The notes beneath the pieces are model-generated. The model was not told the DNA's origin. It did not search any database and saw only the letters and a program-made list of their open reading frames with translations. Positions 40,661 to 48,865 of a DNA stretch of 64,000 nt are shown piece after piece; the first letter of the stretch is position 1; the number at the start of each line of letters is the position of its first letter. The stretch spans positions 1 through 64,000 of the forward strand of contig JAHCKS010000001.1 in the NCBI GenBank assembly GCA_026125665.1. The letters are read 5' to 3'. Both the position numbers and the translations under genes were made by a program. Source of the stretch: Rubrivivax sp. (lineage in GTDB: Bacteria > Pseudomonadota > Gammaproteobacteria > Burkholderiales > Burkholderiaceae_C).

Positions 40661-42148
40661 ATGCGCGATGATCACACGATGCGAAGAACCCCCGAGCGCA
40701 CGGACGAGCGCATCTTCACCTCGGACATCTTCGTGCGCGACGACGCGCGGCCGCCGCGCCCCGACCACGGGTTCTGGGACGAGCCCGCGCAGCGCATCCC
40801 CGTCTACCACCGCTGCGACGTGCTGGTGGTCGGTGGTGGGCCCTCCGGCACGGCGGCTGCGGCTGCGGCGGCGCGCGAAGGCGCCGACGTCACGCTGCTG
40901 GAGCGCTACAACCACCTGGGCGGCCTCTCCACCGGGGGGCTCGTGATCTGGATCGACCGCATGACCGACTGGCAGGGCCGGCTGGTCATCCGCGGCTTCG
41001 CCGAGGAGTTGATGGACCGGCTGCCGCCCGATGCGGTGGCCGGTCCGGCGCCCGCCGACTGGGGCAGCACCGACGCGGCGAAGGCCGCGTACTGGACGCA
41101 GCGCACGGCCGCCTATCACGGCATCGTCACCTGGTCGCCGACCATCGACCCCGAGCGGCTGAAGCTGCTGTCGCAGGAGCTGGTCATCGAGCGCGGCGTC
41201 AAGCTCGTCTACCACTCCTGGGCGGCGCGCCCGATCGTCGAAGCGAACGGCGCCTCGCCGGCCGTGCGCGGCGTGGTCTTCGAGAGCAAGGAAGGGCGCC
41301 TGGCCGTGATGGCCAGGGTGGTGGTGGATGCCACCGGCGACGGCGACCTCTTCGCGCGCGCCGGTGCCGCCTTCGACAACGACATCGAGGCCGCCGACAT
41401 CCACCACTGCATGAACACGTCCTGGCTGTTCGGTGGCGTGGACATGAACCGCTGGATCGAGTTCCGCACCCGCGAGCCGCAGCGGTTCGCGGCCTTCATG
41501 GCGCAGGGGCGCGAGACCTGCGGCCTGTTCGAGCGGCCGTTCGTCTCGTGGCGCAACGACATCGCGCTGTTCATGGGGCCGCGGCAGACGGGTTACTCGG
41601 CGCTCGACGTCGACGACCTGACGCTGGTGGAGGTGCGCTCGCACCGCGCGATGCAGGCGCACCTGGAGCACTACCGCGCGCACGCGCCGGGCTTCGAGGG
41701 CGCCTACATGCTGCTGTCGGCGCCGCAGCTGGGCGTGCGTCACGCGCGGCGGCTGAAAGGCGTGGACGCCGTGCTGCGCCGCCGCTGGCCCGAGGGCACG
41801 CCGCTGCCCGACGAGATCGGCGTCACGCCGGCGGTGAGCCCGAAGTTCCCGAACATCTCCATCCCCTACGGCGCGCTGGTGCCGGTGCAGCTGGACGGCC
41901 TGCTCGCCTGCGGCCGCCACGTCAGCTGCGACACCAGCTCGCACGGCTTCATGCGCGAGATTCCGCAATGCTGGATCACCGGCCAGGCGGCCGGCGTCGC
42001 CGCCGCGCACGCGGTGGCGCAGGGCGTGCAGCCGCGCCACGTGGACGTGCGCGGCGTGCAGCGGGCGTTGCTCGGGCAGGGCGTGTTCCTGCGTTCCGCC
42101 GACGGCGCCGCAAGCGCGCCGCAGGCGCAGGCCCAGGCGGCCCGGTAG
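40661..42148 (+). CDS. FAD-dependent oxidoreductase (FAD_oxidored family)
   Basis: About 495 residues. The dinucleotide-binding motif VLVVGGGPSGTAAAAAAAREGADVTLLERYNHLGG follows a ~40-residue leader. A second conserved element, VVVDATGDGDLFARAGA, is typical of the FAD_oxidored (PF12831) group. The C-terminus has GLLACGRHVSCDTSSHGFMREIPQCWITGQAAGVAAA, which contacts FAD. Two in-frame ATGs (40661, 40679) could start it and neither has a strong ribosome-binding site. Its divergent partner is a CoA transferase, so both may belong to one catabolic route whose substrate I cannot name. No signal peptide is present. Confidence 0.82.
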   Translation: MRDDHTMRRTPERTDERIFTSDIFVRDDARPPRPDHGFWDEPAQRIPVYHRCDVLVVGGGPSGTAAAAAAAREGADVTLLERYNHLGGLSTGGLVIWIDRMTDWQGRLVIRGFAEELMDRLPPDAVAGPAPADWGSTDAAKAAYWTQRTAAYHGIVTWSPTIDPERLKLLSQELVIERGVKLVYHSWAARPIVEANGASPAVRGVVFESKEGRLAVMARVVVDATGDGDLFARAGAAFDNDIEAADIHHCMNTSWLFGGVDMNRWIEFRTREPQRFAAFMAQGRETCGLFERPFVSWRNDIALFMGPRQTGYSALDVDDLTLVEVRSHRAMQAHLEHYRAHAPGFEGAYMLLSAPQLGVRHARRLKGVDAVLRRRWPEGTPLPDEIGVTPAVSPKFPNISIPYGALVPVQLDGLLACGRHVSCDTSSHGFMREIPQCWITGQAAGVAAAHAVAQGVQPRHVDVRGVQRALLGQGVFLRSADGAASAPQAQAQAAR

Positions 42149-42391
42149 CCGGTCGCGAACGGGCGACCACCCTGCACATCACGCGCCGCCGTTTGGTCGC
42201 CGGCGCTGCCGCGGGCGCAGACATCGTGCGCACGGCGAAGGTGGCACGGGGCTGACGCGCGACGCCGCGCCGGCGCGCCGCGCGCCGGTTCCAGCCCCAC
42301 CGAGGGATGAGGCGCCGAGGTCTTCGGGGGTTGCCTCGCGCGGCACCGGCACGCACCATCGCGGCCTTCGCCCACAGCAAGGATCTGTCCC

Positions 42392-44554
42392 ATGCCCAAG
42401 GTGTACTTCGGCCGCAAAGGCGAGCCCGGTGTCGACCTCGAACTGGCGAGCGACCTCATCGCCGTGCGCACGCGCAGCGGCCGTCCGGTGACACGCGGAG
42501 CGGGCCCCGTGGCCACGCCGCACAGCGCGCAGCTCGGCGACGCGCAGCTCGTGCTGGCCTTCCCGGAGGCAGGCGTGGAGGTCTATCGCGTGCCGGTGAC
42601 GCGTGGCGGGCGCACGCTGGAAGCGCGCAAGGCCGAGCTGCGCAAGCTGCCCGACGTGCGCTTCGCCGGCGGCGTGCTCGTCGACCCGGCGACGCGGGCA
42701 CCGGTGCTGTACACGGAGAACCTGTTCGTCAAGTTCGCCGACAACGCCGACACCGACGACTGCCGCGCCGTGCTGCGCGAGCTGGGCCTGGCCGTCAAGT
42801 CCGAGCCGACGTACGCGACGAACGCCTTCTTCGTCGAGGCGCCCGAGGGCATCGGCCGAAAGGTGTTCGAGCTCGCCGACACGCTGCGTGCGCGCGACGA
42901 CGTCGAATACTGCCACCCCGAGCTCGTGCGCGAGCGGCGCGCCAAGCTCATCTTCGCGCCGCAGTGGCACCTGAAGAAGACGACGGTCGCGGGCATGACC
43001 ATCGACGAGAGCGCCAACGTCGAGGCGGCGCACGCGGTGACGAGGGGCGAGGGCATCACCATCGCCGTCATCGACGACGGCGTCGACATCGACCACGCCG
43101 AGTTCGGTGGCACGGGCAAGATCGTCGCGCCGCGCGACGTGCTGGGCGGCAACGACAACCCGCGCCCCCGCCGCAGCTTCGAGAACCACGGCACCGCCTG
43201 CGCCGGCGTGGCCTGCGCCAACGGCACCGTGGGCGCGAGCGGCGTGGCGCCGGCGGCCCGGCTGATGCCGATGCGGCTGGCCGCGGGCCTCGGCTCGCAC
43301 GCCGAAGCCGAGGCCTTCCGCTGGGCCGCCGACCAGGGCGCCGACATCATCAGCTGCAGCTGGGGCCCGCCCGACGGCGACTGGTGGAACCCGAACGACC
43401 CGCAGCACGCGTCGGTGGACCAGCCGCCGGCGCACACGCGGCTGGCCATCGAGTACGCGGCGACGCAGGGGCGTGGCGGCAAGGGCTGCCTCGTGCTCTT
43501 CGCCGCCGGCAACGGCAACGAGAGCGTCGACAACGACGGCTACGCCAGCCACCCGATGGTGCTGGCCGTGGCGGCGTGCAACGACCGCGGCCGGCGCTCG
43601 ATCTACAGCGACTTCGGCCACGCCGTGTGGTGCTGCTTCCCGAGCAACGACTTCGAGCTGCCCGAGCAGAACCACCCGGCGCCGCTGACGAGCGGCATCT
43701 GGACCACCGACCGCACCGGCAGCCCCGGCTACAACGCCGGCCGCACCGCCGACGGCGACGCCGCCGGGCACTTCACGAACAGCTTCGGCGGCACGTCGAG
43801 CGCCTGCCCGGGCGCGGCCGGCGTGGCCGCGCTCGTGCTCTCGGTGAACCCGGCACTCAGGCGCGAAGAGGTGAAGGACATCCTCAAGCGCGCCGGCGAG
43901 CGCATCGACCCGCAGGGCGGCCAGTACAGCGCGGCCGGCCGCAGCAGGTTCTACGGCTGGGGGCGGCTGAACGCGAAGACGGCCGTCGACCTGGCCAGGC
44001 CGCAGCCGCGCGACGAAGTGACCGTGAGCCGGCGTTTCGACGCACCGATCCCCGACCTGCAGACGGTGAGCTTCTCGCTCGACGTGCCCGACACGCAGGT
44101 GGTGGCCGCGGTGAGCGTGGCGGTGGACCTGGCGCACACCTACATCGGCGACCTCGTGCTGACGCTCGAGCCGCCGCCGGCCAGCGGCGTGGCACCGGTG
44201 GTCCTGCACAACCGCACCGGCGGGACGCGCAACAGCATCAAGAAGGTGTACGACAAGGCAAACACACCGAAGCTCGGCGCCTTCGCCGGCAAGGCCGGCA
44301 ACGGCCGCTGGACGCTGCGCATCAAGGACGCGGCGGCGCAGGACAGCGGCACGCTTGCGACGTTCTCGGTGCGGCTTGTCTTCGCCGCACCAGGCGCGGC
44401 GGCTCCGGTGCTCGTGGCGGCGAAGAAACGCCAGGCCACCGCGAAGGCTGGGGAGGGCGCGCCACGCAACGGCGTGCGCCGCACGAGCGCGCCGGCGAAG
44501 AAGAAGACGGCGCGCAAGGCGCCGCCCAGGAAGAGCCGGGCAGCAGCCGGCTGA
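42392..44554 (+). CDS. Kexin-like S8 serine protease with P domain and basic tail
   Basis: A 720-residue protein. Residues ~1-190 are a propeptide-like region. The subtilisin domain (~200-520) has catalytic Asp228 (AVIDDGVDIDH), His266 (ENHGTACAG), the oxyanion Asn (LFAAGNGNES) and Ser469 (GGTSSACPG). Residues ~525-650 form a P/proprotein-convertase domain (VSFSLDVPDTQVVAAVSVAVDL, GRWTLRIKDAAAQDSGTL). The C-terminus (~665-720) is Lys/Arg/Ala/Pro-rich like a histone-H1-type tail. No signal peptide is visible, so export would need another route. AAGGA precedes the ATG. The catalytic set is intact, so it should be active. A nucleic-acid-binding role of the tail is inference. Confidence 0.87.
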   Translation: MPKVYFGRKGEPGVDLELASDLIAVRTRSGRPVTRGAGPVATPHSAQLGDAQLVLAFPEAGVEVYRVPVTRGGRTLEARKAELRKLPDVRFAGGVLVDPATRAPVLYTENLFVKFADNADTDDCRAVLRELGLAVKSEPTYATNAFFVEAPEGIGRKVFELADTLRARDDVEYCHPELVRERRAKLIFAPQWHLKKTTVAGMTIDESANVEAAHAVTRGEGITIAVIDDGVDIDHAEFGGTGKIVAPRDVLGGNDNPRPRRSFENHGTACAGVACANGTVGASGVAPAARLMPMRLAAGLGSHAEAEAFRWAADQGADIISCSWGPPDGDWWNPNDPQHASVDQPPAHTRLAIEYAATQGRGGKGCLVLFAAGNGNESVDNDGYASHPMVLAVAACNDRGRRSIYSDFGHAVWCCFPSNDFELPEQNHPAPLTSGIWTTDRTGSPGYNAGRTADGDAAGHFTNSFGGTSSACPGAAGVAALVLSVNPALRREEVKDILKRAGERIDPQGGQYSAAGRSRFYGWGRLNAKTAVDLARPQPRDEVTVSRRFDAPIPDLQTVSFSLDVPDTQVVAAVSVAVDLAHTYIGDLVLTLEPPPASGVAPVVLHNRTGGTRNSIKKVYDKANTPKLGAFAGKAGNGRWTLRIKDAAAQDSGTLATFSVRLVFAAPGAAAPVLVAAKKRQATAKAGEGAPRNGVRRTSAPAKKKTARKAPPRKSRAAAG

Positions 44555-44633
44555 CGGCCGCCGCCGCGCCGTGCGCCGGCGTCGCCCGGCAGGCGACGCG
44601 GGCCGCCACCGGCCGCAGCGGCGACACGTGCGG

Positions 44634-45359
44634 TCAGAGCCTGCGGCGCAGCGCCTCGAAGAACAGGTCCGACTGCATGCGCTCCCCCAGCGTCTGCTCG
44701 CCGACATGCCGCGCGACCTCCGGCGCCACCGGTGCGAGTGGCCGGCCGGTGCCCGCGGCGAGCACCTGCACGAGGCAGGCGCGCTCGAGGTAGTACAGGT
44801 CGTCGTAGGCCCAGGCGACCCGTTCACCGCAGACGACGACACCATGGTTGCCGAGAAAGGCGACGTCGGCGAAGCCGCCGGCGAGCTGCATCGCCCGCGC
44901 GATGCGTTCACCCTCGCCCGCGTCGAGCGCGAGGCCGCCGTAGCGGGCGTCCGCGGCAACGCGGCCGTGGAAGCGCATCGCGTTCTGGCTCAGCGTCGTG
45001 TCGAGCGCGCGGTCGGCCGTCAACGTCAGCGCCGTCGCGTGCGGCATGTGCGTGTGCAGCACCACGCGCTTGCCGGCGACGCGGTGCACCGCCGCGTGGA
45101 TGAACATCGCCGTCGGCTCCACCTCGTGCCGGCCGGCGAGCTTCGTGCCCGCGGCGTCGACGAGCACGATGTCGTCGGCCTGCACCTCGGCCCACAGCAA
45201 CCCGCGCGGGTTCAGCAGGAAGCGGCCGCTGCCGTCGGGCAGCTCGGCGCTGAAATGGTTGCACACGCCCTCGGCCAGGCCGTGGTGCGCGGCGGCGCGC
45301 AAGGCGAGCGCGAGGTCGGCGCGCAGCGCGCGCACGGTCGGATGGTCGAAGTCGAGCAT
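44634..45359 (-). CDS. Class II aldolase/adducin-family protein
   Basis: A 241-residue enzyme: EGVCNHFSAELPD with substrate-loop residues, RGLLWAEVQADDIVLVD, VLHTHMPHATALTLTAD supplying two zinc His, and FLGNHGVVVCGERVAWAYDDLYYLERAC with the third His. These are the metal ligands of fuculose-1-phosphate- and ribulose-phosphate-type aldolases and epimerases. Non-aldolase relatives, including decarboxylases and dehydratases, share the fold, so the reaction is uncertain. The ATG at 45357-45359 was chosen by family length; CACCAT lies 6 nt before it. It converges with the S8 protease gene. Confidence 0.85.
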   Translation of the reverse strand: MLDFDHPTVRALRADLALALRAAAHHGLAEGVCNHFSAELPDGSGRFLLNPRGLLWAEVQADDIVLVDAAGTKLAGRHEVEPTAMFIHAAVHRVAGKRVVLHTHMPHATALTLTADRALDTTLSQNAMRFHGRVAADARYGGLALDAGEGERIARAMQLAGGFADVAFLGNHGVVVCGERVAWAYDDLYYLERACLVQVLAAGTGRPLAPVAPEVARHVGEQTLGERMQSDLFFEALRRRL

Positions 45360-45548
45360 GGGGCGATGGTGCCACGCCGTGCGACCGCCCGGCGCGCCGG
45401 CAGGCAGCGCGCGGCGGCGCGGCATCCCCGCCGACCCGACGATTGCATCTGACACGCGCGGCATCGGCGCTGAAATGCGCCGCGTACTTGCGCGGCCGAG
45501 CATCCCGCCATCCGAACCCGGCCCGCCCGCAACTCTTGGGAGACACGC

Positions 45549-45746
45549 ATGAAGATCACGGCCCGCACGCTGGAGAAGACCTCGCATCGCGCCCGCACCG
45601 GCCGCGTCGAGCGACTGTCGGAGATGCTCGAAGACGACGACTTCGACGACGAGGGCGACTGGATGGACACCGACACGCTGCACGACGTCGGCCTGGGAAG
45701 CCGCGGCGCCCTGGGCAGCGACGACACGGCGCGGCCCTGGCGCTGA
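45549..45746 (+). CDS. Small acidic hypothetical protein (65 aa)
   Basis: The ATG at 45549 follows GGGAG. The 65-residue product has a basic start (MKITARTLEKTSHRARTGRVERL) and an acidic middle (MLEDDDFDDEGDWMDTDTLHD), ending GLGSRGALGSDDTARPW. No signal peptide or membrane segment is present, and it is likely disordered. I recognise no family. The good ribosome-binding site and strong charge organisation favour a real gene over chance, but not firmly. Confidence 0.5.
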   Translation: MKITARTLEKTSHRARTGRVERLSEMLEDDDFDDEGDWMDTDTLHDVGLGSRGALGSDDTARPWR

Positions 45747-45861
45747 AGCGGCGGCCGAACGGCGCGCCCTCCGCCTTGGGCGTGGCGCGTGCGGGTCTCG
45801 CACGCCTCGCGCCACGCACGCCTGGCGGCTCTCGCGCGTCTACCCCTGGCGGGCCGCCACC

Positions 45862-47211
45862 TCAGAGCCCGAAGCGCGCCGGCGCGAACGGCGCCGGGTC
45901 GATCGGCGGCGCGTGCCGCGTCACGGCGCAGGCCAGCAGCTCGCCCGAAGCCGCGGCGGTGGTCCAGCCGATCTGCCCGTGCCCGGTGTTGAGGAAGAGG
46001 CCGGCGACGCGAGTGGCACCGACGAGCGGCTTGCCGTCGGCGCACATCGGCCGCAGGCCCGTCCACTCCTGGCGCGGCGCGCGTGCCGCGTGCCCGGCGA
46101 GCGCCGGATAGACCTGCAGCAGCAGACGCAACAGGTTGCCGATGCGCGCCGGGTCGATGCGCCGGTCCTCGCCGCAGAACTCGGCCGTGCCGGCCACGCG
46201 CAGCCGGTCGCCCACCACGGGCACCACGGCCACGTGCAGGTCGTGGTCGACGACCGGCGTGCGCGGGTGCGGATGCTGCTGCGGCGCCAACGACGCGGTG
46301 GGTTGGATCGCGTAGAGCGGCGCGGTCGCCTCGGGCACGGCCCCGGGCAGCGGCAGCGTGACCGAGTAGCCCTTCACCGGCCGCACCGGCAGGGCCAGGC
46401 CGAGCGGCGCCGACAACGCCACGCTCCACCATGCGGCGGCGAGCACGACGGCGTCGAAATCCTCCGCGGCCCCGTCGGCCGGGAGCAGGCTGGTGACACG
46501 GTCGACGACACGGCCGCCGCCCGCCGTGAGAACCCGACGCACTTCCTCGGCCCAACGAAAGCGCACGCCGCGCGCCTCGAGCTGCGCCGCCAGCGCCAGG
46601 CAGAAGCGGTAGGCGTCGCCGGACTCATCGGCCAGGTTGTGCAGCGCGCCGGCCAGCGACGCCGCCACCGGCTGCAGGGCCGGCTCTCGCGCGACGAGCT
46701 CGTCGCGCGACAGCACGCGCACCAGCACGCCGTGCTGCTGCAGCCAGGTCGCATGCGCCTGCGCCTTCGCGAAGGCGGCCGCATCACGGTGCAGCGCCAG
46801 CGAGCCGTGCTGCGCGGCGCCGTAGTCGAGCCCTTCGCCCCGCAACGTCTTCATCAGCTGCACGCTGCGCAGCGCCAGCGCGACGTTGGCGAGCGTGTGC
46901 GCGCGGTGCCGCGCCGGCGACGACTCGCGCACGAAGCGCCAGCCCCAGCCGAGCAGCGACGGCAGGGCCGACAGGCGCAGCAGCACCGCCGCCTGCTCGT
47001 TGCCGAGGTTGGCGAGCAGCAAGCGCAGGATGCCCGGCGAGTTCCACGGGTCCACCGCGCTCGGGTGCAGCAGCGCGCCGTTGGCGTGGCTCGTCTCGAG
47101 CGCCGGCCCGACGTGACGGTCGAAGACGGTGATGTCGCCCGCGCCGGCGTCGAGCAGGCTCTTCGCGGCACAGAGGCCGGCGAGGCCGGCGCCGACGATG
47201 GCGATCTTCAT
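45862..47211 (-). CDS. dadA: D-amino-acid dehydrogenase-like FAD oxidoreductase (DadA family)
   Basis: A 449-residue DAO-family flavoprotein. The FAD-binding motif IAIVGAGLAGLCAAKSLLDAGAGDITVFDRH opens the protein, and the DadA-like segment ETSHANGALLHPSAVDPWNSPG follows. VKGYSVTLPL and TGLRPMCADGKPLVGATRVAGLFLNTGHGQIGWTTAAASGELLA close the active site and FAD contact. DadA oxidatively deaminates D-amino acids (D-alanine best) at the inner membrane, passing electrons to quinones. No alanine racemase is adjacent. The ATG at 47209-47211 is preceded by CACAAT 8 nt upstream. The symbol is by family; paralogues with other substrates are common. Confidence 0.8.
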   Translation of the reverse strand: MKIAIVGAGLAGLCAAKSLLDAGAGDITVFDRHVGPALETSHANGALLHPSAVDPWNSPGILRLLLANLGNEQAAVLLRLSALPSLLGWGWRFVRESSPARHRAHTLANVALALRSVQLMKTLRGEGLDYGAAQHGSLALHRDAAAFAKAQAHATWLQQHGVLVRVLSRDELVAREPALQPVAASLAGALHNLADESGDAYRFCLALAAQLEARGVRFRWAEEVRRVLTAGGGRVVDRVTSLLPADGAAEDFDAVVLAAAWWSVALSAPLGLALPVRPVKGYSVTLPLPGAVPEATAPLYAIQPTASLAPQQHPHPRTPVVDHDLHVAVVPVVGDRLRVAGTAEFCGEDRRIDPARIGNLLRLLLQVYPALAGHAARAPRQEWTGLRPMCADGKPLVGATRVAGLFLNTGHGQIGWTTAAASGELLACAVTRHAPPIDPAPFAPARFGL

Positions 47212-47299
47212 GGCCGCGCATTGTGTGCGGCGTGCGCCGCCAGCCGGACACCGCGGCGGGCGCATGCAGTGCTGGGCCTCGTGAGGCGACCGCGGCGGC

Positions 47300-48655
47300 T
47301 CACGCGAAGGCCGGCAGCCAGGCCGAGCCGACCACGGCCGAAGCAGCCGCGACGAGGCTGGCCACCAGCGGCACCGCGACGCGGCGCGCGAAGGCGCCGC
47401 CGCCGGTGGCCGTGGCCACGACGAGCCGCGAGGCCGTGTTGGTGCCGACGGCGACGAGCAGGCCCCAGCCGAGCATCGGCGGCGCCAGCGTGCCCGAGCG
47501 CACGAGCGAGGCCAGCGCGGCGACGGCCGCGTGGGCGTCCGCCAGGGCTGCCAGCGCGGCGCCGGGCAGGGCCGCCGACGGGCCGACCCAGCCGGTGAGC
47601 ATGGCCACGGCCGCCGAGATGCCAAGCAGCAAGGCCGCGAGCACGAGCGCTTCGCGCAGGCGCAGCGGCCCTCGTGACGGCGCCTGGGACGCCGACGCAG
47701 CGGCTTCGTGCACCGGGGCAGGGCTCGTCGCGCGGCGCGCGAGCCACCACGACGCCGCGGCGGCGACGGCGGCGGCCACGGCGGCAGCCGCCGCGATGAT
47801 CGGCACGAGAGCCGGTGCGATGGCGCCGACGACGACCACGGCCAGCACCCACGTGGCCGCGCCGGACATGCCCGCTCCGGCGGCGCAGGCTTGCGCGTGC
47901 TCGGGCTCGCTGCGCGCGCGCCGCCCCATCGTCGCCACCGTCGCCGTGCTGGACACGAAACCCGACAGGAAGCCCACCAGCAGCAGGCCGCCGCGCGCCC
48001 CCAGCAGGCGCAGCGACACATGCGCCACGGCCTGCAGCACGAGGATGAGCACGACGAGGAAGGCGAGCGGCCGCAGCTGGATGCCACCGAGCACCGGCAG
48101 CGGCCCGGCCGGCACCAGCGGCAATGCGATCAGCGCCAGTGCGGCGAGCAGCAGGCCGTCGTGCAGCTCGCTCTCGCTCAGCCAGTGGGTGGCGAAGCGA
48201 TGCAGCCGGTCGCGTGCGGCGAGCAGCGCCGCGAGCGCAACACCGCAGGCCGCACCGAGCGCCGGCGCGCGCACTGCGACGACGCCGACGAGGTAGGTGG
48301 CGAAGAGCGCGATCTCGGTCGTGAGCCCGGGGTCCGCATCCGGCGCCGGGCCGTCGCGCGTGCTGCGCAGGTAGGCCACCGTCGCCAGCGCCGCGACCAG
48401 CACCGCGCCGACGACGACGAGCCCCGGCAGGTCGATCCACTGCGCCGCGCCACCGCAGGCCGCGACGATGGCGAAGGTGCGCAGCCCGGCGGCCTCGCGC
48501 CGCGGACCCTGGCCTTTGCGGCGCTCGCGCTCCACGCCGATGAGCAGGCCGCAGCCCAGCGCGACCACGAGGCCGAGCGTGGCGGGATCGAAGCTGAGGA
48601 GGTTGCCCAGTGCGCGCTCCGGGCGATCGCTGGGAAGATGCCGCGACCGGTGCAA
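47300..48655 (-). CDS. MgtC/SapB and DUF4010 domain membrane protein
   Basis: A ~450-residue membrane protein with about 12 hydrophobic segments. The N-terminal half is MgtC-like (ALGCGLLIGVERERRKGQGPRREAAGLRTFAIVAACGG). The C-terminal half is DUF4010 (LLGARGGLLLVGFLSGFVSSTATVATMGRRARSEPEHA and VGTNTASRLVVATATGG). Function is not established; MgtC relatives are linked to Mg limitation and membrane energetics. The TTG at 48655 gives the longest frame; a start a few codons in, near LSFDPATLGL, is equally possible because no good ribosome-binding site is visible. It sits downstream of the tRNA-Asn terminator. Confidence 0.75.
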   Translation of the reverse strand: MHRSRHLPSDRPERALGNLLSFDPATLGLVVALGCGLLIGVERERRKGQGPRREAAGLRTFAIVAACGGAAQWIDLPGLVVVGAVLVAALATVAYLRSTRDGPAPDADPGLTTEIALFATYLVGVVAVRAPALGAACGVALAALLAARDRLHRFATHWLSESELHDGLLLAALALIALPLVPAGPLPVLGGIQLRPLAFLVVLILVLQAVAHVSLRLLGARGGLLLVGFLSGFVSSTATVATMGRRARSEPEHAQACAAGAGMSGAATWVLAVVVVGAIAPALVPIIAAAAAVAAAVAAAASWWLARRATSPAPVHEAAASASQAPSRGPLRLREALVLAALLLGISAAVAMLTGWVGPSAALPGAALAALADAHAAVAALASLVRSGTLAPPMLGWGLLVAVGTNTASRLVVATATGGGAFARRVAVPLVASLVAAASAVVGSAWLPAFA

Positions 48656-48660
48656 AGAAG

Positions 48661-48682
48661 AAGGCCTTCCGAGGAAGGCCTT
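48661..48682 (-). terminator. Rho-independent terminator after tRNA-Asn
   Basis: A perfect 10-bp hairpin AAGGCCTTCC-GA-GGAAGGCCTT, followed on the minus strand by CTTCTTTG, lies 12 bp downstream of the tRNA 3' end. It would end the tRNA transcript ahead of the DUF4010 gene. Confidence 0.8.
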
Positions 48683-48693
48683 GCTTGTCGATC

Positions 48694-48769
48694 TGGCTCC
48701 CCGACCTGGGCTCGAACCAGGGACCTACGGATTAACAGTCCGGCGCTCTACCGACTGAGCTATCGGGGA
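48694..48769 (-). tRNA. tRNA-Asn (anticodon GTT)
   Basis: A 76-nt cloverleaf ending in an encoded CCA. Acceptor stem TCCCCGA pairs with TCGGGGA before GCCA. The D-arm is GCTCAGTCGGTAGAGC, the anticodon loop ACTGTTAATC carries GTT, and the T-arm has GGTTCGAGCC. All stems pair. It is the only tRNA recognised in the window. Confidence 0.97.
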
Positions 48770-48865
48770 ATGAAGCCGCGCATTCTAGCCCGAAGCCGCG
48801 GCCTGCCCTGGTGGGGAAGGAGTGCCGGGTTCACGGCGCCGACCTCGTTTCGCAGCGGCGCACGA

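Noticed and set aside
42172-42255. Short frame ITRRRLVAGAAAG resembling a twin-arginine signal peptide
   Set aside because: It ends after ~27 residues with no following domain and no start codon or ribosome-binding site. It might be a remnant, but one motif is not enough to call a pseudogene.
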